A stretch of DNA of 31,420 bases from a virus. How positions within the stretch are numbered: position 1 is the first letter of the stretch; every line of letters begins with the position of its first letter. The stretch lies in IMG/VR virus record IMGVR_UViG_3300025316_000050, positions 1 to 31,420 of that record; one strand, written 5' to 3'. Made by a program: the position numbers and the translations under genes. The notes under the pieces were generated by a model, which was not told where the DNA came from, ran no database searches, and saw only the letters and a list, made by a program, of their open reading frames with translations. This document shows positions 12,960 to 22,200 of the stretch, piece after piece.

Positions 12960-15900
12960 ATGTCTGATATTTTTAGTAATGCACTGAACGGACTATCCGA
13001 TGCCATACATAGCGCGGGCAAAAGCTCTATTGGACAAATGGCCGAGGCGGCCGCGCTTACATATTTTCTTGGCCCAGCAGGCGCAGAATTCAGTATACCC
13101 ACCGCGGCTGGCTTGGCTGGAGGCATCACCAACTTGTTAAATGGCGGAAATATTGGTAGCGCCTTGACTGCGGGTGCAATGGGCTATGGGTTGGGCAGTT
13201 TAAGTGGCGTTGGAGAGGCAAACCCTAATGCGGCTAATGTTCCTGTTGAAGAAAGAATACCTACTCCCGTAGATCAAATAGCACCAACGGGTGTAAATGT
13301 CCCGGCTAGTGTGGCTAATTTTGAAGCCCCTCCTGCGCCATTTACGGGTACTGAGCTACCTTCTGATCTTAAAACATTAGAGCCAGGATCTGCATATCCA
13401 CAACCCGGCCCTTCGGCTCCACCACCCGGCCCTTCAACACCGGGTCAAATGGCTGTTGCAGATAATGCGCAATATGCTAATACAGCAAATCCTCTGACAG
13501 CCGCCCCTGCGCCTTCTGGTAATATATTGAGTAGAATGTATGACTATCTAACAACTCCTGGTACGCCAGATGCCGCAGGAACTGCACCAGGAACTGTCGC
13601 GGGTAAAACTTCTTTTTATCAAGATATTAAAAGTGGTCTTGCTGGTCTATCCCCGCTAGAAAAAGCAGGCTTGGGATTAGGTGCTGTATCTTTGCTTAAA
13701 TCCGCGGCTAAACCCCAAACATTAAATTACAAAGCCCCCAATAATCAACAAATACGATACTTTGGCGGTAATCAGTTCTCAGGCCCAAGTAATATGTATC
13801 AGACATCCACAGGAGCTACAGGCGGTCTTGTAGCTTTGGCACAAGGCGGTGGCGTGCGTCATTATGATGACGGTGGAAATGTTAATTCAGACTACACACC
13901 CCAGCAAATAGCTGACTATATTTCACAAAATAATTTGTCTGGTGACTCTCTTGCCGCCGCCGAACAACAGTTTGGTGTTACCCCAGATCAAGTGTCTTAT
14001 GCTCAAGCACAAGCCGCTCCTGCTGCTCCCGACACTTCTACTGCTCCTGCTGTTCCCGACACTTATACTGGAATTGGTGGGGATGGTGGTCTCAAGATGC
14101 CCGATTATTATGTTGCTCCTGCTTCCAACACTTCTCAACCAGACTACGTTCAGGCTCCCGACTACACTCCTGCAACACCGCAATACACATCATATACAGA
14201 TCAACAGATTAAAGATTATTTTGCTCAAAATCCAGGAGCCAATGTTGCATTAGCAGAACAACAATTCAACGCCGATCCAAACCAAGTAAACACAGTATTG
14301 GGGGCAGTTCCCAGTACGGCTGCCGTGTTGCAACAAAATGCACAACCAAACAACCTTGTTGATAGTTCTACTGCACCCGGAACGGGGGCGGGTGCGTCAG
14401 ATGGTTCGTATATTGCAGGCAATGGACATCTTATGGTTCCTGATGGCGGTCAGGATGACAACGGCCAACCAACCTACACTGATAGGGGCGTTCCACAAGG
14501 GGGTGCGTCTGTAAATACTGAAAGCGGTATTCAACCCATAGGGCCAACAGTACAAACACTTGCAAACCCCACATCTACAGGCATAGCATCTTTGCCTGCG
14601 GCATCAAATGCAGCTTCTACTTTACCGAGCACTACAACTGCAAAGGCTATTGACCCAACATCAGTAAATGGAAATTCAAGCGCGACACAAATTGCAGACG
14701 CTATTGGTATGCTTCAACGCATGAATCTATCAGACAATCAAATTGCTCAGCAACTGTACAACCAAGGCGTTCTTGCGCCACAAGTGCTATCAGCAGAAAA
14801 GGCGGCGCCGGGGGACGCCGCCTACAATAGAATTGAAAATGCCTACGGACAAACAACGCTCACCAATCCAAGCGTATATGGAATCGACCCCAACGCCCCA
14901 GTTTCTCCTGGCCTAGCCGCTATTGATAAAGCTATTACACAGAGCTCTACTGCAACACCCCAACAAGCCGGAATACAGGCAATTCAAAATGCAAAAGAAT
15001 ATGGTTTATTGCAATCAATTGCAAATCCCAGTGCAACAGATATAACCAATTTTAATAATAACAGCGCCGCCGATAAAAATAAAGCTATTCAAAATGCGGT
15101 TACTGCGGCCACAGATTTGTATGGTGGAAACACGACTCAAGCACAAGCCGCTATTGCCGCGCTCATGGATAAATGGGGCGTCAAACCTGCCGATGTTGGT
15201 ACGGCTATTGGCGTTAAACCAGATGTAATTCAAGGCCTTTATAACGCTGTAGATCCTGGTGGTATCTATGCTTTAAAAGCAGCAATTAATAATACAACAA
15301 CACCTGCAACGCCTGTTATAAGTCCAGCAAGTACTGGTGGCGGAGGGGCTTCAACAAGCAAAAGCACAGCGACTACTGCGCCAGCTTTAACCAACCCAAC
15401 AACTTTAACGCCAACTACACTTTCAGCGCCAACCACGCCTGTAACAACGCCTTTAACCACGCCAACAAGTACGTTCAGTCCTACGACTGTAATGGCCAAC
15501 ACGTTGACACAGCCTGCGAATAATTACACGCCGGGCTATATCAGTAATTCAACAACAAACCCAACATCTGCTTCAGGTGTTAGTGGTTCACACGCATTCA
15601 TTGATGCAAATGGGTATGTTTCGCAAAGAGCCAACCAAGTCGGGCAACCACTCAATGCGCAAGGTTTCTTAGGAAACTGGACGTCGCTACAGCAAATGAA
15701 AGACGCCTACACCAAGGCGGGTGGAAGTTTGGGCGCTACAAATCCAGCCGCTCCCGCCACGACCACAGATGCAGCAACACAGCATATTCTGGATATGTTG
15801 TCAGGAAAAATACCTGCATCAAAAGTACCTTATACGCCCACAGGTGAGATTTTCAAACCCTACTACACTTCTGTGATGGGTATGGCAGAGAATCCTGTAT

Positions 15901-16610
15901 ACACAATTTCTCAGCCAACCATATTTGATCCTACGTCTAAAAAGTATGTTACCAATCCAAACTACGACCCCAACTTCAATGCAACGGCAGATTATATTGG
16001 GGCTTACGATCCTGGATACACAGGAAAGGCCGTTCCTGGATTAAGTCAAAAGACGCTAGACTATTTAAATCAAAATGGTGTTAGTAGTTACGGAACAAGC
16101 ACAACTGCCGCTGCAAGTTTGCCATCAACCAATGCATCGGGACAACTAGTTGTTAAAGGTCAAACATACCCAACAGGTTCGTATATTGCAGGCAATGGCC
16201 ATCTTATGGTTCCTGATGGTGGCCAAGACGGCAATGGTCAACCAACTTACACCGACTTGGGCGTCCAAGCCGCAGGCGGTGGTTTGATGGGGCTTGCCGC
16301 AGGCGGTATGTCTGTCGGCCACTTAGGAGGATACTCAGATGGCGGACGCCTACTACGAGGCCCAGGTGATGGCGTGTCGGATTCGATCCCTGCTACTATC
16401 GGCAGTACTAATCCCGAGCCTGCTCGCCTTGCTGACGGTGAGTTTGTGGTTCCTGCTCGGATCGTTTCCGAACTCGGTAATGGCTCTACTGAGGCTGGCG
16501 CAAGACAGCTTTACAAGATGATGGATCGCATTCAAAACACACGTCGCAAAACGGTTGGTAAAAACGCAGTAGCAACCAACACCAATGCACACCAATATTT
16601 ACCTGCATAA
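12960..16610 (+). CDS. Large low-complexity virion protein with repeated helical modules
   Basis: The 1216-residue protein follows a GGAG site. The N-terminus (residues 1-90) is helical and Gly/Ala-rich (MAEAAALTYFLGPAGAEF, GNIGSALTAGAMGYGLG), with membrane-active character. Most of the rest is Pro/Thr/Ala/Asn-rich and disordered, with islands of a helical module (QQIADYISQ...AAEQQFGVTPDQV) near 313, 410, 574 and 723. A segment SYIAGNGHLMVPDGGQ occurs twice, near 482 and 1073. The conserved C-terminus (about 1135-1216: DGVSDSIPATI, LADGEFVVPARIVSELGNGS, ARQLYKMMDRI) is a pattern shared by large aquatic phage virion proteins. Position before three other large proteins suggests an ejection or internal core protein. 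This is inference. Confidence 0.65.
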   Translation: MSDIFSNALNGLSDAIHSAGKSSIGQMAEAAALTYFLGPAGAEFSIPTAAGLAGGITNLLNGGNIGSALTAGAMGYGLGSLSGVGEANPNAANVPVEERIPTPVDQIAPTGVNVPASVANFEAPPAPFTGTELPSDLKTLEPGSAYPQPGPSAPPPGPSTPGQMAVADNAQYANTANPLTAAPAPSGNILSRMYDYLTTPGTPDAAGTAPGTVAGKTSFYQDIKSGLAGLSPLEKAGLGLGAVSLLKSAAKPQTLNYKAPNNQQIRYFGGNQFSGPSNMYQTSTGATGGLVALAQGGGVRHYDDGGNVNSDYTPQQIADYISQNNLSGDSLAAAEQQFGVTPDQVSYAQAQAAPAAPDTSTAPAVPDTYTGIGGDGGLKMPDYYVAPASNTSQPDYVQAPDYTPATPQYTSYTDQQIKDYFAQNPGANVALAEQQFNADPNQVNTVLGAVPSTAAVLQQNAQPNNLVDSSTAPGTGAGASDGSYIAGNGHLMVPDGGQDDNGQPTYTDRGVPQGGASVNTESGIQPIGPTVQTLANPTSTGIASLPAASNAASTLPSTTTAKAIDPTSVNGNSSATQIADAIGMLQRMNLSDNQIAQQLYNQGVLAPQVLSAEKAAPGDAAYNRIENAYGQTTLTNPSVYGIDPNAPVSPGLAAIDKAITQSSTATPQQAGIQAIQNAKEYGLLQSIANPSATDITNFNNNSAADKNKAIQNAVTAATDLYGGNTTQAQAAIAALMDKWGVKPADVGTAIGVKPDVIQGLYNAVDPGGIYALKAAINNTTTPATPVISPASTGGGGASTSKSTATTAPALTNPTTLTPTTLSAPTTPVTTPLTTPTSTFSPTTVMANTLTQPANNYTPGYISNSTTNPTSASGVSGSHAFIDANGYVSQRANQVGQPLNAQGFLGNWTSLQQMKDAYTKAGGSLGATNPAAPATTTDAATQHILDMLSGKIPASKVPYTPTGEIFKPYYTSVMGMAENPVYTISQPTIFDPTSKKYVTNPNYDPNFNATADYIGAYDPGYTGKAVPGLSQKTLDYLNQNGVSSYGTSTTAAASLPSTNASGQLVVKGQTYPTGSYIAGNGHLMVPDGGQDGNGQPTYTDLGVQAAGGGLMGLAAGGMSVGHLGGYSDGGRLLRGPGDGVSDSIPATIGSTNPEPARLADGEFVVPARIVSELGNGSTEAGARQLYKMMDRIQNTRRKTVGKNAVATNTNAHQYLPA
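13129..13140 (+). repeat. Degenerate copy of the dispersed word
   Basis: CCAACTTGTTAA inside the 1216-residue gene, matching nine of the ten core bases. It may be a decayed copy or a chance match. Confidence 0.35.
14403..14491 (+). repeat. Duplicated 89-bp module, copy 1 (SYIAGNGHLMVPDGG)
   Basis: In-frame module of the 1216-residue gene encoding GSYIAGNGHLMVPDGGQ followed by NGQPTYTD. It recurs 1773 bases downstream at 16176-16264 with mostly third-position differences, so both copies have been kept under protein-level selection after duplication. Confidence 0.85.
14801..14822 (+). other. GC-rich intragenic hairpin
   Basis: GGCGGCG (14801-14807) is perfectly complementary to CGCCGCC (14816-14822), with an eight-base loop. 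It lies inside the 1216-residue gene, encoding KAAPGDAA, and is followed by no T-run. It stands out from the surrounding AT-balanced sequence. Confidence 0.5.
16176..16264 (+). repeat. Duplicated 89-bp module, copy 2 (SYIAGNGHLMVPDGG)
   Basis: Second copy of the module at 14403-14491, in the same frame, just upstream of the conserved Gly-rich C-terminal domain of the same protein. Confidence 0.85.
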
Positions 16611-16619
16611 GGGACGATC

Positions 16620-17858
16620 ATGACTACTACAGCATCAGCAACACCATCACAAATAACAGAATACCAAACAGGGTTTGCGCCTGAAATAGCAGATTACGGG
16701 CAAGCTTTGTTGGGTGAAGGTGCGTACTTTACAAACCCCCAAACCAACCCTTATCAGCAGTATCAAGGCCCACAAGTTGCTGGGTTTACGCCTTTGCAAC
16801 AGCAGTCCTATAACTCAGCCGAGGCATTGCAGTCTTCAGGTCAATTGCAAGATGCTTCTGCTATGGCAGGTATGGCGGGTATGGGCGGCTTAAATGCCAG
16901 TTACACATACAGCCCATATCAAGCAGGCCAAGCCAATGCACCTACGCTTAATAACTATCAAATGCAGGGGCCGGGCAACGTAGGCACTCAAAGTTTCACA
17001 AGTCCGGGCGTAGCACAAAGCTACATGAATCCGTATTTGATGAATTCTTTAGCGCCTCAGATGGCGCTGTTGAATCAACAACAGGGAGCACAAGCTCAAC
17101 AAAATGCGGCTCAAGCAACGCAAGCTGGGGCGTTTGGTAATTCACGTTTTGGTGTACAGAATGCGGCACAAAATCAAGCCAACCAACTGGCTTCTGCCAA
17201 CGTGTATGGTCAAGGTTTAAATAACGCCTACAACACCGCTCAAGGCCAATTTAATACCGAACAAGGGGCCAACCTACAGGCTCAGTTGGCCAATCAAAAT
17301 ATGGGCTATAACGTAGGGAATACAAACCTACAAGCAATGCTTGGCGTACAAAATCTTGGCGCTGGCCAGAATTTACAATCGCAGTTGGCCAATCAAAGCG
17401 CCAATCAATCAGCCGCCAATCTCAATGCACAGCAAGGACAATTTGGTGCTAATCTGGGGCTTCAAGGATTGAATGCCGCCAATACAGCGGCCAGTACCTT
17501 GGGCACGCTGGGTAATGCTCAGTACAACCAAAATATTGGTATTATCGGTCTACAAAATCAACTTGGCGGACAGCAACAACAGCAAGTCCAGAACCAGATG
17601 AATGTTGATCAGCAGAACGCCCTGAATGCTCAGAACTTCCCGTATCAGCAGATGAATTTCATGTCCAATCTGATTCGAGGACTACCAATGACGCAACAAA
17701 GCGCCTCTGTATACCAGGCCCCTCCAAGCACGCTATCTCAGGTGGCTGGAGCAGGCTTGACTGCGGCCGCATTGATGCATGCAAAAGAAGGCGGTTCTAC
17801 CAAAGACATCAGGTCAAGAGGTATTGTTGATTTGGCTCTAGCCAAGATGGAGGCATAA
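16620..17858 (+). CDS. Gln/Asn/Ala-rich virion protein
   Basis: The 412-residue protein follows an AAGGGA site. Its central part (about 140-345) is extremely rich in Gln, Asn, Ala and Gly with a loose period (QNAAQNQANQLA, LQAQLANQNMGYNVGNTNLQ). It should form long helices or coiled coil, or behave as a prion-like segment. The N-terminus carries ITEYQTGFAPEIADYGQALL. The C-terminus has PPSTLSQVAGAGLTAAALMH (a hydrophobic segment) and AKEGGSTKDIRSRGIVDLAL, sharing the K-x-G-G-S element with the left-end small proteins. Podoviral internal or ejected proteins are often similarly Gln/Ala-rich, so an ejection-protein role is plausible. No enzyme motif. Confidence 0.65.
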   Translation: MTTTASATPSQITEYQTGFAPEIADYGQALLGEGAYFTNPQTNPYQQYQGPQVAGFTPLQQQSYNSAEALQSSGQLQDASAMAGMAGMGGLNASYTYSPYQAGQANAPTLNNYQMQGPGNVGTQSFTSPGVAQSYMNPYLMNSLAPQMALLNQQQGAQAQQNAAQATQAGAFGNSRFGVQNAAQNQANQLASANVYGQGLNNAYNTAQGQFNTEQGANLQAQLANQNMGYNVGNTNLQAMLGVQNLGAGQNLQSQLANQSANQSAANLNAQQGQFGANLGLQGLNAANTAASTLGTLGNAQYNQNIGIIGLQNQLGGQQQQQVQNQMNVDQQNALNAQNFPYQQMNFMSNLIRGLPMTQQSASVYQAPPSTLSQVAGAGLTAAALMHAKEGGSTKDIRSRGIVDLALAKMEA

Positions 17859-19270
17859 TGTCTATTGCACCACAAAGTATCAGCACAAATCTGCGGAAAA
17901 TGTCAGATCAGCAGTTGGCTCAGTACGCCAAAATGCACGCCAGCGACCCGTATATATTCCCTCTGGCTTTTCAAGAAAGCCAAGACCGCAAGAGTATGCG
18001 CGCCGAAGCAATGGCAAAACAGTCCGGTCAAGCTCAACTTCCTGTAGTGCAACAGGATTTGGCGCAGATGATGCCCCAACAGGCTCCCCAACAGGCTCCC
18101 CAACAAGTTGGCGGTCAACAAGTTGCCCAACTACCAGAAGATCAAGGGATTGGTGCTTTGCCTGCTCAGAACATGCAAAGCCTGGCCGGTGGCGGTATTA
18201 CTGGCGAACAGCATTATGCAGATAAAGGTCTTGTTGAGCCAGCCTATGGGTATCAGGCTTTAACTGAAGCGGGTATCCCCAGTCAAATATCACCAGAAGA
18301 TGTTGTAGCGCGCTCACAAACATTGCAGTCTGCGGCTGAGTCTATGGCGGCACCAGAACAAGCAAAAACCAATGCCTTGTTTGATCCGTATATTGAAAAA
18401 CTAAAAAATAAGCAAGCTGATATTGAAGAAAGAAAAGGCAGTAACACCAACATGGCCTTGTTGCAAGCCGGTCTTGCAATGATGGGTGGAACTTCACCCT
18501 ACGGATTGGCCAACATAGCAAAAGGCGGTCAAGAAGGTGTATCCGCTTATTTAGCAGGCAAAAAATCCATTCAAGAATCGCAAGATTTGCTTGATCATTC
18601 TCAATTCCTTGCAGCTCAAGCCAAGAATTCTGCGCTTAAAGGAGATGTTAGAGACGCGCAATCTCTTCAAAATTCCGCTTTCACACAAGCGTCAAACGCC
18701 CAACATCTTCGCATGGCTGGTTTGCAATTGCTTAATTCGTCACAAGCTGAACAAGCTAAACTTGCTTTTGAACAAGAAGGCAACAAAATTAAACAATTTG
18801 AAGCCAATACCAATAAGGCAAAAGTTGATGCGATGGCGCCTTACTATACATCTGAGGTTGCGCTAAATAATGCTAGAGTAGCCTCCCTGCCCGATAAAAA
18901 TGAATTGCAAACCATAAAGAATATGCATCTTGCCGAGCTTGAAGCTGAGAGCGCAAATTCTGCGTTGAAAAAAGCCCAGGGTACCTACCCGCCCGGGTCA
19001 GAGATGTTTGATAAATATGATGCAATGATTCATAGAAATAGGGTTGCGGCTTACGCAAAATACAAACTTTCTGTACCTACCGCACCAGTTCCAACATTTG
19101 ATGCATCTCAAGATCAAGACGATGGGTGGCATTTACCGTCATGGCTTGGCGGACCGTCTAGTCCTGCGGCGACAAAACCTTTAATAACATCACAATCGCC
19201 TGATGCCGCGCCAGTTCCACCCGCATTAAAGACGACTCCTGGGGTAAAATTTCTAGGCTTTGAACAATAA
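17858..19270 (+). CDS. Conserved phage virion protein with helical C-terminus
   Basis: The 470-residue protein starts in a TAATG overlap. It has an N-terminal conserved block (MSDQQLAQYAKMHASDPYIF, PLAFQESQDR) and a Gln/Pro linker with QAPQQVGGQQVAQL. A LPEDQGIGALPAQNMQSLAGGGI block follows near 93-117, a pattern I recall from many aquatic phage proteins. It continues with a long helical or coiled-coil region (about 140-370) and a disordered Pro-rich end. It lies among the large putative ejection proteins. Two copies of the CAACAAGTTG word (18101-18110, 18116-18125) encode the two QQV triplets in the linker. Function is unproven. Confidence 0.65.
   Translation: MSIAPQSISTNLRKMSDQQLAQYAKMHASDPYIFPLAFQESQDRKSMRAEAMAKQSGQAQLPVVQQDLAQMMPQQAPQQAPQQVGGQQVAQLPEDQGIGALPAQNMQSLAGGGITGEQHYADKGLVEPAYGYQALTEAGIPSQISPEDVVARSQTLQSAAESMAAPEQAKTNALFDPYIEKLKNKQADIEERKGSNTNMALLQAGLAMMGGTSPYGLANIAKGGQEGVSAYLAGKKSIQESQDLLDHSQFLAAQAKNSALKGDVRDAQSLQNSAFTQASNAQHLRMAGLQLLNSSQAEQAKLAFEQEGNKIKQFEANTNKAKVDAMAPYYTSEVALNNARVASLPDKNELQTIKNMHLAELEAESANSALKKAQGTYPPGSEMFDKYDAMIHRNRVAAYAKYKLSVPTAPVPTFDASQDQDDGWHLPSWLGGPSSPAATKPLITSQSPDAAPVPPALKTTPGVKFLGFEQ
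18099..18125 (-). repeat. Dispersed word, copies 6 and 7 (pair)
   Basis: Two CAACAAGTTG cores at 18101-18110 and 18116-18125, 15 bases apart, both read as Q-Q-V in the Gln/Pro linker of the 470-residue protein. Confidence 0.8.
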
Positions 19271-19279
19271 GGATAAGCC

Positions 19280-22200
19280 ATGCCAATCGCAAGATTTGAA
19301 TTGCCCGATGGACGCATAGGGCGCTTTGAGGTTCCTGATGGCACAACGCCAGAACAGGCGATGCAGCTTATCTCCAGTAATTTGAGCAGCTTGATTCCAA
19401 AAGAGGAGCCAGCCCAACAAGTTGAGGCGACTGCCGCTCCGACCGCCCAACAAGTTGAGCCCCAAGGCAATTACAGCGAAATGAAACCATATGAGCCATC
19501 CTTTATGGAAGGTCTCATGAATTTAATTCCATCAAATAAAGCAAAATCAGCCAATGAATTTGCGGCCAGAAGAATTGCACAAGAGCAAGGCATACCCGTA
19601 TCTCAAGTTTATACAAATGCTGGTGGCGCTAGGCCAATCTTTAATCCAGAAGGCAGACCTCCTATTAAAGCAGGCGTAGAGGCTGCGCAAGTTGTCGCCA
19701 GCGAGGCGCCCAATATTGTTCCAGCGGTGATATCCACAGGATTACAAGCTGTCCGCGCAGGAGATATTGAATCACCCGAAGACAAAGGATGGCTCGATAA
19801 AACAATTTCAGCCATGAAGCCAACAAGGCCCGATGGCCAGCCAGACAAGAATTATGAGTCTTTCCAGGGTATCGGTGAATCCTTGGGCTTTAGTCTTGCC
19901 TCTATGGTGGCCAGCGCTACCGCTGATGCCGCCGCTACATTAGCTACCGCAAATCCAATTATTGGTACTGCGGCTGGTATGGCAACATCCGGAGCCCTTG
20001 CCTACAGGGCGCAAAAAGATGACTTCTTGAGTAGGGTTCGAGATAAATTAAATGATCAGTCTGTAAAAATTTACGGTCATCCAATTAGCCAAAAAGAATG
20101 GGATAGCGCCCGCAAAGAATACAACCAGGCCGCAGTAGAGTATGGCGCCTGGGAAGCCATACCAGAGGCCGTTAGTAATGCTGTATTCCTTAAAGCTTTT
20201 GCCGCTCCAGCCAAAGGCGCATCTAGACTTGCTAGTATTGCAGAAAAAGTAGGCTCTCAAGTTGTTGAGCAGGCGACTGAGACGGCCACCAATTTAGGTC
20301 AAAATGCCGCTGAACTTAAAGCTGGTTTAACCAATCAAGAAATGAGTCTTGCCGACGCCTTTCGACAGCAGTTTTTACAAACCATAATGATTGGCGGCGT
20401 AATGTCCGGTGGAGCTACTGGACTTGAGGCTGCAAACAAATTTTATAAAGAAAAAGTTGAGCCAAGAGTGGCGCCTAATTCTGCGTTGGCAAAAGCCATT
20501 AAAGCAGATATAGATGCTATTGCATTTTCACCTGAAAACATTCGCAAAGAAGCTGTTAGTAGACTTGATCCAAATTCTTACAATCAAGAGTTAATTCAAC
20601 AAGAGCCTGTTAGAAGTCCGCCTGCTGCTATGGCGCCCACTGCTCCGCCACCTACCCAACAAGTTGAGCCGCGTGTTGAGGCCGCTCCATCTGAAAGCCA
20701 AAATACTCAGGCCATGTTGGACGAGCTCACTGGTGAGGCTCCCGCAGAAAAACCTAAAGCAGAAGGGCCAAAAACACTTGACGATCATGTTAATAGTTTT
20801 GCAAACACTGTATATGATTTTGGCATAAAGACAGAAAAAGACCTTAAGGAGATGGATCCAAGTGAGGCAAAAAATAATATTAAAGAAGCTATTCTTGATG
20901 AAATAAAAGAACACGGAAAACTATCCAAAGATACTCGATCCGCTCTTTTTGAATTGGGAATTGATCAAAATCAAATAGACAATTTTGATAATGCCATCAA
21001 GCCGTTTGTTCCTGCTGCGCCTCAAAACACTCCCAAGCTGCCACCCAAAGTCGAACAAGTAGCCAGTTTCCCAATGGGCGAAAACACAGAATATCATGTT
21101 CTGAAAACGCCCACAGGTTACACCGCCAACATGTTTGACAAAGATGCGGGCAAATATGTTCCTGGTTCTGCAAAAATGTTTCCCACCAAGACGTTTGGGG
21201 ATGAGGCCCAGACAAAAGCTGTTGATTATGTAAAAGAACAGGCTGAAAAAGCAGCTAAATTTAATCCTGTTGAAAAGCCGCAAGAGGTGGTGACTCCACC
21301 TGAAAAAACTAAAACATTCCCATCTCATCTATCGCCTGAGTTCCAAGCCGCTTATGAGAATCACTTAAAGTCTGCTGATGCCGCCAATAAAGCCAAGTCT
21401 ATGGCCAAAGTTGGAACGGCAACCCAAGCACAGGCGCAGCCGTTTATAGATCGGGCAGAGAAAGCTCGTGCTGATATGTATGAGGCTTTATTCAAAGAAA
21501 GAGACAATCTCAGTCCAGAGAATAAAGAAACTATAGATCTTGCTCAAAGAGCCATTGATGTAGGTCAAAGAGGGTTTGCGGAGGGGATGCTATCCAACAT
21601 CATAAAAAACAGACCCCCTACTCCGCAAGATATGGATTTTCGAAGAACTAGAACGGCGGAACTCGAGACTCAAGCAAAGCCCAAAGAAAATGTTCCCATC
21701 AAAGAAACTCACAATCTTGACACGCTTTTTGAAAATTATCCACTTGATAAAAAGCGTTTAGATAATCTTAGTACATTTGACGATAGAACAAAAGAATCAA
21801 TAGCAAAGACCAATGAGTATTTGCAAAAGCTTGCCGATGCAATTAACGCTAAAGGGTTCAGGGTTTTTGAGGGCCATGCGTCAATGCCACAGGACGTCAA
21901 GAATCTTAAAGATGCATTTACAAACTTACATGCTGGTGCAAATCGCGTTTTATTGGACACTCAACATGTTGCCGGCAAAGAAGCCAGGAAGAGCAAAAAG
22001 TCTCATGGCGAGCAAAATGTAGAAATCCAAGCGGCGCAAAAGAAGCTCAATAAGTCTCACATTGAGCAAAACAAAGACATTGAAAAGGCCAGGGATTTGT
22101 TGGGTGAGATCAAGCGCAAAGAACCCAAATCTGCGTTTAAGCGTGATGAATTACAGGGTACGCCAGCACCACTACCGGAAGAAATTTCGGCTGCAGAAGA

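Noticed and set aside
12927-12968. 13-codon open frame before the 1216-residue gene that could be a leader peptide
   Set aside because: Too short to judge, with no ribosome site of its own. The GGAG within it serves the following ATG at 12960.
16143-16152. CAACTAGTTG, a perfect palindrome like the dispersed word
   Set aside because: The centre differs (TA, not TT/AA) and it occurs once. CAACATGTTG at 21962-21971 is a similar single case. They were not counted as copies.
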